Assembly: GCA_964398945.1 (NCBI GenBank)
Contig: CAYNOT010000015.1
Coordinates: forward strand, 1 to 64,000
Direction of reading: 5' to 3'
Source: JBGTGG01 sp964398945
GTDB taxonomy: Bacteria > Bacteroidota > Bacteroidia > Cytophagales > Cyclobacteriaceae
DNA: 64,000 nt
Numbering within the stretch: the first letter of the stretch is position 1; the number at the start of each line of letters is the position of its first letter. The translations under genes and the position numbers were made by a program. The notes under the pieces are model-generated. The model was not told the origin of the DNA and did not search any database. It saw only the letters and a list, made by a program, of their open reading frames with translations. Below, one piece after another: positions 1-7,887 of this stretch.

Positions 1-53
1 TACGCAGTTAATTTGTCGTTACCTAGCACTTACACAGTTTGTAAGGCACTGTC

Positions 54-1091
54 TCATCTTAGCAAGTCCCTGATTTGATTTTCGAGCTCGTTTGACGAGG
101 GTCTCGGTGCATCCGAAGTTACAATTCTGCCACTCTTATCGATTAGGATATACTTGGGTATACCAACAATATTATAGGTTTTATAAATAGAGAAGTCGCT
201 AAGTATATGGCTACCTTTCCAGTCTCCATGCGCCAGAAGCGCATCTCTCCAGTCTTTCTCATTTTGATCCACTGAAACGTTTAAGAAAACAACAGAATCC
301 CTGCCTTCAAATGCATTTTGAATTTTTTGTGAAAATGGGATTTCGTATATACAAGGTCCGCACCAGGAGGCCCAAACATCTATATAGATTACCTTATTCT
401 TAAAATTGGCTAGTGAAACCGAATCACCGTTGAGGCTGATTCCTTTGATTTGAGGAGCTGGATGTCCTGATGAGGTTGCGAGAAATCGTTGGTATCGTTT
501 TTCTATGAAACCTAAATAAAGAGAATTAGCATGTTGCGTTTTGAATTGTGAATACATTGTATCTATTGGGGATCCTATTCCAATTAATGCCATCCAATAG
601 TCTATATTTTTTGCAAGCAAAAAGTCTTTCATATAGGACGAGTGTCCTCCGGCCTCAATTTCTTTTTTTATTATCAACGGCAATTCATTATATCTTCTGG
701 TTTGTTCCTCAAGTGTTCCTGATTTTTGAAACAGAAGATTCCTTTTAATATTCAAATTAAAATGTATTAGCGAGTAGTACTCCCGCATACTGCTATTCAG
801 AATTATTGAATCATAAGGAATTTCATTAACCATATCTAATGCTTTGGGTATTATAAAGTCATGTTGCACCCCATAATTCCATTGGTAGGCCTGCTTGATC
901 ACCAAAACCTTCATCCTGTTCTTGCTTTCCAAAAGAGAAGTTAGTCTAATAGGTAAGCTTACGCTATCGAAAAAGTAATAACTTTGTTCTTCTGTTTGGA
1001 TTTTACAACCTCCAGTTGCCGTACCGGAGGAGCAAGTACAAAATCCTTTGGGATTTCGATCCCCGGGAATGGTTGCAGCGTATAAAATCAT
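54..1091 (-). CDS. TlpA-family thioredoxin-like protein, 5' end replaced
   Basis: The C-terminal half is an AhpC/TSA-Redoxin (TlpA) fold with the redox motif WCGPC near residues 243-247 and the cis-Pro segment VGIPKY further on; such proteins reduce or isomerise disulfides of exported proteins. The first half is the poorly conserved N-terminal region common in Bacteroidota TlpA proteins. No signal peptide is present, although the family is normally exported. The first ~10 codons run antisense through the start of lgt, so the true 5' end is missing. The stretch just after the junction (CTCSSGTATGGCK) is oddly Cys/Gly-rich. Thioredoxin call is firm; the gene as drawn is probably not intact. Confidence 0.75.
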   Translation of the reverse strand: MILYAATIPGDRNPKGFCTCSSGTATGGCKIQTEEQSYYFFDSVSLPIRLTSLLESKNRMKVLVIKQAYQWNYGVQHDFIIPKALDMVNEIPYDSIILNSSMREYYSLIHFNLNIKRNLLFQKSGTLEEQTRRYNELPLIIKKEIEAGGHSSYMKDFLLAKNIDYWMALIGIGSPIDTMYSQFKTQHANSLYLGFIEKRYQRFLATSSGHPAPQIKGISLNGDSVSLANFKNKVIYIDVWASWCGPCIYEIPFSQKIQNAFEGRDSVVFLNVSVDQNEKDWRDALLAHGDWKGSHILSDFSIYKTYNIVGIPKYILIDKSGRIVTSDAPRPSSNELENQIRDLLR

Positions 1092-1794
1092 GCAGCATGT
1101 TTACAAATTGGAGAGCCTTCCAATTGCTGAGCTTGACACCCTCAACACATATTTAATAGTAGGGACCATTATCGGGGGTCGTGTTGTACACATTCTGTTT
1201 TACGATCCGATACACTATCTGAATAATCCAATTGAAATTCTTCCCATCAAAATAAATCCAACTTTTCAATTTACAGGGCTGGCCGGGCTTGCCAGTCATG
1301 GAGGGATTTTAGGTGCTATGTTTGCGCTTTACCTTTTTACCATAAAGTTCAGGAGAAATTATTTCTGGATGCTGGATCGATTGATGATTGCAGGAACTGC
1401 ATTGGGGGCATTTATCAGACCGGGCAATCTGTTAAACTCCGAAATAATCGGAACCCCCTCTAATCTTCCGTGGGCCTTTATATTTGTAAGGGTTGACCAA
1501 CTTCCAAGGCATCCTGCGCAGTTGTATGAAGCCCTGTTTTATATGGTAATAAGTATAGCCCTCTATTTTTTATGGAAGTCAAAAAAATTCTATGCGCATA
1601 CCGGGTTTATCTTTGGTCTTGGAATCACATTGCTATTTGCACAACGGTTCCTGATTGAATTCCTGAAAGAAAACCAGGTTGCTTTTGAAGAAACCATGAC
1701 TTTTAATATGGGCCAAACGTTGAGTATTCCATTAATCCTTGGTGGTGTTGTTTTGATGGTTTGGAGTTTGAAAAAATCGTGGGCAAAATTATAG
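1048..1794 (+). CDS. lgt: Prolipoprotein diacylglyceryl transferase, N-terminally truncated
   Basis: Lgt transfers diacylglycerol from phosphatidylglycerol to the lipobox cysteine of prelipoproteins at the inner membrane. Visible family signatures are GGRVVHILFYDP, LASHGG, the PGNLLNSEIIG region, LPRHPAQLYEAL and the C-terminal MGQTLSIPLI, plus several membrane helices. The reading frame opens only at TTG 1048 (ATG at 1069), and homology begins at GMVAAYKIMQ, roughly 30-35 residues into a normal Lgt; the first membrane helix and the WYG-type motif are absent. Upstream codons in the frame are unrelated and stop at 979. The truncation coincides with the loss of the 5' end of the opposing TlpA gene, so this is either a rearranged pseudogene or an assembly or clone junction. 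Confidence 0.85.
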   Translation: MGFRSPGMVAAYKIMQHVYKLESLPIAELDTLNTYLIVGTIIGGRVVHILFYDPIHYLNNPIEILPIKINPTFQFTGLAGLASHGGILGAMFALYLFTIKFRRNYFWMLDRLMIAGTALGAFIRPGNLLNSEIIGTPSNLPWAFIFVRVDQLPRHPAQLYEALFYMVISIALYFLWKSKKFYAHTGFIFGLGITLLFAQRFLIEFLKENQVAFEETMTFNMGQTLSIPLILGGVVLMVWSLKKSWAKL

Positions 1795-1924
1795 AGTCAG
1801 TGAGTAGGCTTCGTTAATCATAAATTTTTTAGATTAGCATTATAGAAATAGTACGGAGAAATATCAAGGTTTGGCGAATATCTGGTTCTTGTAGGCAAAA
1901 TATCTAGTATGAATAAAGTTAAAT

Positions 1925-2671
1925 ATGACTATGAAGACTCTTCCTCATTTTCCATTTCCAGATCGAAATCCAGAGTTTATAGACAATCAAATATTTTATA
2001 TAAAATCAGATTCACCTGAGTATATGGAATACCGTTACAATAGAAATACATCCGTTAATTCAATAACCATCGCGAACCAATACTTCTCTATTGAAGATGT
2101 TTTTTTAGAATCATTTAAGTACGTCACTCCAATTCATGCGAATAGAAGTACAAGTTCTGTTAGATATGCGACAATAATTCGAGAGTCTTGCAATCTTTAT
2201 GAAATCTTAAGCAAAAAAGCCTATTCACAATTTTTTAATATTAAACCAAACCAATCACTTAACATTTATAACTACTTAACATTAGAGTTCTTTTTTAAGA
2301 TAAATGACAACGAGCTAAGAAGTTCAACCTTTCATAACTACTTAACTGACAATAAGAGAATCGCTCCTTTCGAAAGTCTCAATGAAGTGGATTGGAAATT
2401 AGGCCTTTCCCCAATTCACATCCCAAGATGGTGGGGGGCATATAATAAAATAAAACATGATTCTGAGAACTTTGTTAAATATGCAACTTTGGACAACGCT
2501 CTGTTTTCCATTGCAGCTGTGTTCTTGATTATTAGAAAAATATATGGTGATGGATTAATTTCGGGATTTCTAGAAAAAGTATCAACCGAGAAAGATATTA
2601 ACGCATATTTATACCCGATTCGAAACTCAAAGGTGTTCATTGGAGAGATATTTAAGTCTGGAAAAAGATAA
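1925..2671 (+). CDS. Hypothetical protein with W-x4-N-x2-KHD motif
   Basis: This 248-residue protein is not recognised. It has no signal peptide or clear membrane segment. A mainly helical C-terminal module carries WWGAYNKIKHD followed by a hydrophobic helix (ATLDNALFSIAAVFLI). The next gene has the same module and a similar upstream R-x-x-E helix, so the two are probably diverged paralogues. A KH(D/R) helix pair with an Arg-rich partner helix recalls HEPN-type domains, but the canonical R-x4-6-H is not clear, so that is inference only. The start ATG 1925 is followed by another in-frame ATG two codons later. Codon use is AT-rich compared with lspA and ileS downstream. Confidence 0.55.
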   Translation: MTMKTLPHFPFPDRNPEFIDNQIFYIKSDSPEYMEYRYNRNTSVNSITIANQYFSIEDVFLESFKYVTPIHANRSTSSVRYATIIRESCNLYEILSKKAYSQFFNIKPNQSLNIYNYLTLEFFFKINDNELRSSTFHNYLTDNKRIAPFESLNEVDWKLGLSPIHIPRWWGAYNKIKHDSENFVKYATLDNALFSIAAVFLIIRKIYGDGLISGFLEKVSTEKDINAYLYPIRNSKVFIGEIFKSGKR

Positions 2672-2740
2672 TTTGTACTCCAGCTTTGTTTGGTGAATTA
2701 AAAGATTAAAATTTTTACGCAAGGTTATAAGTCAGTAGAC

Positions 2741-3520
2741 ATGAGTTTCAATAAGCCATTTCATAGAAATTACAGAGGCATTAAAAAAGCACATAATTCA
2801 GGATATAGTGATTGGGCGTATATTGTTGATCCTGAATATTGCCAGAATCCTGAGCATTATACAAGAGCATTCATCATAATACAAGAAGACCTTCTTAAAC
2901 TTTTTCAGTCGATTGAACCTGCTGATGTAAATAATAATACATACTCATTTCGAACGCACGAACTCCTAATGAGGGTTTGTATAGAAGTTGAAGCCAATTT
3001 TAAAGCGATTTTGAAAGAGAATATATTTAATCCGGTATTTGGAGGAGGCCCAAATGCAGGGCAGCCAAGACCCGAAAAATACTGGAATATGAATGACTAT
3101 AAGTTGGTTAATAGAACCCATCGTCTTGGTGATTATTCAGTTGAATTCCCGATATGGAAAGGAAATCAAAACATTAGAACTCCTTTTGTAAATTGGAATA
3201 ACAATGGCTCAATAGAATGGTATCAGGTATTTAATAGGGCTAAGCATGATAGGATTAATTCATTTCAAGAGGCGAATTTCTCAACACTATTAGATGCTTT
3301 TGCTGGGCTTTCTATTCTGTTATCATCACAATTTAGAACTGATGATTTTCAACCAGGACCAGCTCTGATGGCCTTAGAAAGTAGTAATTGCGGCATTGGT
3401 GACTATCTAATCATTCACTTTCCTGGCACTTGGACGGAAGATGAAATGTATGATTTCGACTGGTCAGAACTGAGAAAGGAAAAGGATAGGTTTCAAAAGA
3501 TAAACTATGACAATGTCTGA
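2741..3520 (+). CDS. Hypothetical protein, paralogue-like partner of the preceding gene
   Basis: The product is 259 residues and unrecognised. Its C-terminal module WYQVFNRAKHDR plus a hydrophobic helix (TLLDAFAGLSILLSS) matches the layout of the preceding protein, as does the N-terminal helix RTHELLMRVCIEVEANFK. The N-terminal region (NYRGIKKAHNSGYSDWAYIVDPEY) has no counterpart there. The genes are on the same strand 69 nt apart and may be co-transcribed. A REP-like hairpin follows 40 nt after the stop. Function unknown; a HEPN-like or other accessory or defence role is possible because of the low-GC, strain-variable look of the pair. Confidence 0.55.
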   Translation: MSFNKPFHRNYRGIKKAHNSGYSDWAYIVDPEYCQNPEHYTRAFIIIQEDLLKLFQSIEPADVNNNTYSFRTHELLMRVCIEVEANFKAILKENIFNPVFGGGPNAGQPRPEKYWNMNDYKLVNRTHRLGDYSVEFPIWKGNQNIRTPFVNWNNNGSIEWYQVFNRAKHDRINSFQEANFSTLLDAFAGLSILLSSQFRTDDFQPGPALMALESSNCGIGDYLIIHFPGTWTEDEMYDFDWSELRKEKDRFQKINYDNV

Positions 3521-3560
3521 CCAGCAGTTCTTAGTAAATACTAAACATCATTAAACCACC

Positions 3561-3583
3561 CCGGTCTGTGTCCCACAGACCGG
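3561..3583. repeat. REP-like perfect hairpin with TCC apex
   Basis: Arms CCGGTCTGTG (3561-3570) and CACAGACCGG (3574-3583) are perfectly complementary around the triloop TCC. It lies between the stop of the plus-strand gene at 3520 and the stop of lspA on the minus strand, so it may also act as a bidirectional terminator, although no T-tract follows. Other palindromes with a TCC/GGA or similar apex occur at 28658, 32716, 34912, 34938 and 35862. Confidence 0.7.
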
Positions 3584-3627
3584 AATTAATATCTAATAAA
3601 TAAAAATGATGGGAAGTCCAAATAATT

Positions 3628-4281
3628 TTATTCAGTAGCGTCAGTAGAAATACTCGTTTCTTCGACAGCAGTTGTTTCAGGTTGAGCTTCTGTTTCTTCT
3701 TCCGTCTTTTCTTTGAAGAAAGTCTTTTGCATGATCAAGATCGTAACCACTCCAATAAAGATCGAAGAGTCGGCAATGTTGAACACGGGACTAAAAAACA
3801 AAAAGGAATCGCCACCGATAAATGGAAACCACTCCGGCCAGGAAGCTTCAAAAATTGGAAAGAACAACATATCGATTACCTGACCGTGAAACCACGGAGT
3901 GACTACACCGTGCGGAACATTTCCCGGAAGGAAAACACCATAAAAAGTACTGTCGATAACATTGCCAATGGCGCCACCTAAAATCAATCCCATGCACCAC
4001 AGAAATCCGGGGTGCGCATTTTTCTTTGCCATCTTGTATAAATAATAGCCAATCCCGATCATGGCACCAATACGGAAAACCGTTAATGCCAATTTACCAA
4101 ACTCGTTGTCCCACTTGATGCCAAAGGCCATGCCCGGATTTAACAGATAGTGTAACCGGAACCATTCGCCAATTACGTTGATCTCTTCACCAAGGTGCAT
4201 GTGTTTGTACACCAACAATTTTGACGTTTGATCGATGATGATCATCACCAGGGCCAACAAATAATATTTATACACTTTCAT
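3628..4281 (-). CDS. lspA: Lipoprotein signal peptidase (signal peptidase II)
   Basis: LspA is the membrane aspartic protease that removes the signal peptide of diacylated prolipoproteins. The 217-residue protein has four membrane helices and the family motifs NPGMAFG (48-54), GGAIGNVID (102-110), the catalytic-Asp segment QVIDMLF (Asp137) and FNIADSSI (Asp171). An insertion between the two catalytic motifs (WPEWFPFIGG region) is usual in Bacteroidota. The Glu/Thr-rich C-terminal tail is not conserved. It follows ileS by 47 nt on the same strand, the ileS-lspA order also found in many other bacteria, and the two are probably co-transcribed. Confidence 0.95.
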   Translation of the reverse strand: MKVYKYYLLALVMIIIDQTSKLLVYKHMHLGEEINVIGEWFRLHYLLNPGMAFGIKWDNEFGKLALTVFRIGAMIGIGYYLYKMAKKNAHPGFLWCMGLILGGAIGNVIDSTFYGVFLPGNVPHGVVTPWFHGQVIDMLFFPIFEASWPEWFPFIGGDSFLFFSPVFNIADSSIFIGVVTILIMQKTFFKEKTEEETEAQPETTAVEETSISTDATE

Positions 4282-4304
4282 TCTTTTCTTTTAAAATTTG
4301 ATTG

Positions 4305-4350
4305 TCAGGTTGTCCTGATCGTTAACTGTCAGGTTGAGCTTGTCGAAACC
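4305..4350. repeat. REP-like sequence at the ileS 3' end
   Basis: The minus strand reads GGTTTCGACAAGCTCAACCT (4350-4331), a sequence type that recurs between genes in many bacterial genomes (from memory, not searched). Here its first part encodes the last ileS codons (VSTSST) and supplies the TGA stop at 4329-4331. A small hairpin TCAGG-TTGT-CCTGA (4305-4318) follows in the ileS-lspA spacer. Confidence 0.5.
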
Positions 4351-7300
4351 ACACTTATCTTTACATTCGCCACGAACTCATCGATCTCGATTTCAGTTGC
4401 GTTTTCAATTGCTGGCTTCATTTCTAATTGCAATGCTTGAATTTCGGTGCTAATATATTCATGGAAATCTTTAATAGCATTTTCGAAAACAGGATCAGCC
4501 GCCTGAACTTCAACAGTAATTTTATCCAGCACCTCAAGGCCCATGTCTTTGCGCAGGTTTTGAATACGGTTGACAAAATCGCGCGCAATACCTTCTTTCT
4601 TCAACTCTTCGGTGATGTTGATATCCAATGCAACCGTTACCCCGTTTTCTGTAGCGACCGACCAGCCCGGGATATCTTCAGAAGAAATCAATACATCTTC
4701 CAGCACAAGATCAAATCCTTCACGGGATAAGGTTCCATTTTTTTCGATGGTGCTAATGTCTTCTTTCGAAAACGCATTGATAATAGCGGAAACCTCTTTC
4801 ATTTTCGGGCCATACTGTTTGCCAAGTTTGGCGAAATTTGGTTTTGCTTTTTTTACCACCACATCCGAAGTGTCATCAATATATTCGATGGTTTTTACAT
4901 TTACCTCCGAAAGGATAATATCCTCCACTGATTTTACTTGCCGTGCAAAATCATCATGCAATATGGGCAACAAAATCTTTTGAAGCGGTGTGCGCACTTT
5001 CACTTTTGAGTTCTTTCGAATGGAATGCACAAGCGAACAAATTTGTTGCGCGTAGTCCATCGATTGGATCAAGTCAGCATCCATCTTCTTTTCATCCGAC
5101 TTTGTTAAATGCGTGAGATGAACCGAGGGGTGTTTTAATGGGGTGTTGTTTTTTAATGCATTCGCACGAATATTATCCGTCAGGTTTTTATACAGCCACT
5201 CTGAGAAGAAAGGTGCAATGGGCGACATCAACTGGGCAGTCACCAACAAACATTCATACAAAGTTTCATACGCAGCCTTCTTGTCTTCTGACATTTCGCC
5301 CCCGCCTGCTATCGGTTGGCCTTGCTCTTGGCGGGCAGGTTTCCAGAAACGCTTGCGGTTTAAGCGTACATACCAATTTGAAAGATGATTGTTTACAAAA
5401 TCCTGAATGGCACGTGCAGCGCGTGTTGGTTCGTATTCATCATAAGCTTTGGTAACGTCTGCAATTAATGTTTGCAGACGTGAAAGTATCCAGCGGTCAA
5501 GGCTGGAAAGTTTTTCCGTTGCAACAACGTTCTGTTCGTCTTTTAAGAAGCCATCGATGTTGGCGTAAAGCGAGAAGAAGGAATACGTATTCAATAATGT
5601 TCCAAAGAATCTCCGTTGAACTTCGGTGATACCATCGAAGTCGAATTTCAAATTATCCCATGGCGGTGCATTTTCAATCATGTACCAGCGCACAAGGTCG
5701 GGGCCGTATTTGTCGAGTGCCAGAAAAGGATTAACAACGTTGCCTTTGCTCTTCGACATTTTGTTTCCCGTACTGTCGAGTACAAGTCCGTTGGAAATTA
5801 CATTTTTGAAAGCAACTCCCGGGTTGTTTACCTTTTTATTGACGGCTTGTATTTCTTCACTTGATTCGTTCAGCAGGCTTGCGATCGCATGCAGCGTAAA
5901 GAACCAACCGCGGGTTTGGTCAACGCCTTCCGCAATAAAATCTGCGGGGTAGCTTTTTTCAAATACCTCTTTATTTTCAAACGGATAATGCCATTGTGCA
6001 TACGGCATCGCACCCGAATCAAACCAGACATCAATCAAATCGGGTTCACGGTTCATGGGCTGGCCAGTTGGGCTTATTAAAACTATTTCATCTACATAAG
6101 GACGATGCAAGTCTTCAAGATTCTTGATTTTGGATTCCGGGTTTTTCAATCCGGCCTTACGTGCTTTCGCAATCTCTTCCTGAAGTTGTTTGATAGATCC
6201 GATGCAAATTTCTTCTTTGCCATCTTTTGTCCGCCAGATGGGCAAAGGTGTTCCCCAATAACGTGACCGTGATAAATTCCAATCAACAAGATTTTCAAGC
6301 CAGTTACCAAAACGACCCGATCCTGTTGATTCGGGCTTCCAGTTAATGGTACGATTCGTTTCTACCATTTTCTCTTTTAGCGCTGTGGTTTTTATAAACC
6401 AACTGTCGAGTGGGTAATACAAAACAGGTTTATCCGTTCGCCAGCAGTGTGGGTACGTGTGTTCGTATTTCTCAACTTTGAAAGCTTTGTTTTCTTCTTT
6501 CAGGATAATGGAAATAATAACATCCGTTGATTTGTAATCCGGATTCGTTTCATCTTCATCGGTATAATTTTTTACATAGAAATCATCAGCACCTAACGGC
6601 TTGTGTGTTTTGATCTCGTATTTCTCAACACCTTCTTTCAATTTCTCACCGATCTGTGCAATGAATTTTCCTTTCCGGTCAACGGTAGGAGCCATGTTGC
6701 CCGCTTCGTCCAGAACAGCCATCGCAGGGATGTCATTTTGCATCGCTACCTTAAAGTCATCGGCACCAAAGGTTGGCGAAATGTGCACCACACCGGTACC
6801 ATCTTCTGTCGTTACAAAATCACCTGTCACAATATGAAACGCTCGCTCAACATTTCTAAGCGGTAATAGATACGGCATTAGTTGTTCGTACTCCAGCCCT
6901 GCAAGTTGTGATCCGTTAAAATCATCTACATGACTTTTTATTTCCTGACCCTCTTTCTCAAGATTTTTTAGGATGGATGCAACACTACCTTCAAACAGAC
7001 TGTTAGCACGGTCCTTTGCTACAAGAATAGTTTGCTGCTTTTTTGTATAGGGGTTTACCGTCACAAATTTTGAGTAAACGATATCCTTACCAACAGCTAA
7101 TGCAGTGTTCGAAGGAAGTGTCCATGGTGTGGTTGTCCATGCGAGGATGTATAAATCGCCAACCGTTCGGGAGTGAAACAAGAACTCGGACTTTTCATTT
7201 CTCACTATTTTAAACTGCGCAACGATCGAAGTATCTTTCACATCTTTGTAGCAGCCTGGCAAGTTTAATTCATGTGAACTTAAACCTGTTCCGGCTGCCG

Positions 7301-7856
7301 GTGAGTACGGCTGAATGGTGTACCATTTATATAAAAGTTGTTTATCATGGAGTTGTTTTAATATCCACCACAACGATTCAATGTATTCTTTTTCGTAGGT
7401 GATGTATGGATTGTCGAGATCAACCCAATAGCCCATCTTCACCGTAAGATCATCCCACTGATCTTTGTACTTCATTACCGTTTCGCGGCACTTCTGGTTG
7501 TATTCGGCTATCGTGATTTTTTTACCGATGTCATCTTTTGTGATGCCCAATTCTTTCTCCACCTGAAGTTCAACAGGAAGGCCGTGTGTATCCCAGCCTC
7601 CTTTTCTTTTTACCTGATAGCCTTGCAATGTTTTGTAGCGGCAAAAAATATCTTTCACAGCACGTGCCATCACGTGGTGGATGCCGGGTGTTCCGTTTGC
7701 TGATGGCGGGCCTTCATAAAACGTAAATGTTTCTGCACCCTCGCGTTCACTAATCGATTTATCAAAAATCTTTTCGGTTCCCCAAAAGGTCAATATCTCA
7801 GATGCCAACTTGGCAAAATCCAACTCTTTGTATTCTTTATAAAACTTCCCAGCCAT
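4329..7856 (-). CDS. ileS: Isoleucyl-tRNA synthetase
   Basis: A class I aminoacyl-tRNA synthetase that charges tRNA-Ile, 1175 residues long. The HIGH-type site is the variant GTPGIHH near residues 55-61, and KMSKS is present as GNKMSKSKGN near residue 697. Between them lie the CP1 editing domain (the TWTLPSNTALAVG and GTGVVHISPTFGADD segments) and the DVWFDSGAMPYAQWH segment; an anticodon-binding domain follows. The length and the HH variant match the longer, eukaryote-like IleRS type (IleS2-like), a class often associated with lower mupirocin sensitivity; that property is inference. The last residues are encoded by a REP-like repeat. lspA follows directly. Confidence 0.97.
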   Translation of the reverse strand: MAGKFYKEYKELDFAKLASEILTFWGTEKIFDKSISEREGAETFTFYEGPPSANGTPGIHHVMARAVKDIFCRYKTLQGYQVKRKGGWDTHGLPVELQVEKELGITKDDIGKKITIAEYNQKCRETVMKYKDQWDDLTVKMGYWVDLDNPYITYEKEYIESLWWILKQLHDKQLLYKWYTIQPYSPAAGTGLSSHELNLPGCYKDVKDTSIVAQFKIVRNEKSEFLFHSRTVGDLYILAWTTTPWTLPSNTALAVGKDIVYSKFVTVNPYTKKQQTILVAKDRANSLFEGSVASILKNLEKEGQEIKSHVDDFNGSQLAGLEYEQLMPYLLPLRNVERAFHIVTGDFVTTEDGTGVVHISPTFGADDFKVAMQNDIPAMAVLDEAGNMAPTVDRKGKFIAQIGEKLKEGVEKYEIKTHKPLGADDFYVKNYTDEDETNPDYKSTDVIISIILKEENKAFKVEKYEHTYPHCWRTDKPVLYYPLDSWFIKTTALKEKMVETNRTINWKPESTGSGRFGNWLENLVDWNLSRSRYWGTPLPIWRTKDGKEEICIGSIKQLQEEIAKARKAGLKNPESKIKNLEDLHRPYVDEIVLISPTGQPMNREPDLIDVWFDSGAMPYAQWHYPFENKEVFEKSYPADFIAEGVDQTRGWFFTLHAIASLLNESSEEIQAVNKKVNNPGVAFKNVISNGLVLDSTGNKMSKSKGNVVNPFLALDKYGPDLVRWYMIENAPPWDNLKFDFDGITEVQRRFFGTLLNTYSFFSLYANIDGFLKDEQNVVATEKLSSLDRWILSRLQTLIADVTKAYDEYEPTRAARAIQDFVNNHLSNWYVRLNRKRFWKPARQEQGQPIAGGGEMSEDKKAAYETLYECLLVTAQLMSPIAPFFSEWLYKNLTDNIRANALKNNTPLKHPSVHLTHLTKSDEKKMDADLIQSMDYAQQICSLVHSIRKNSKVKVRTPLQKILLPILHDDFARQVKSVEDIILSEVNVKTIEYIDDTSDVVVKKAKPNFAKLGKQYGPKMKEVSAIINAFSKEDISTIEKNGTLSREGFDLVLEDVLISSEDIPGWSVATENGVTVALDINITEELKKEGIARDFVNRIQNLRKDMGLEVLDKITVEVQAADPVFENAIKDFHEYISTEIQALQLEMKPAIENATEIEIDEFVANVKISVVSTSST

Positions 7857-7887
7857 TCGTATTGTGATGTTCTTCTTGTAATTGTTT

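Noticed and set aside
1048..1067. Possible tRNA T-arm (GGGATTTCGATCCC) at the lgt/TlpA junction
   Set aside because: The G53-C61 pair is missing and no acceptor, D or anticodon arms can be drawn around it.
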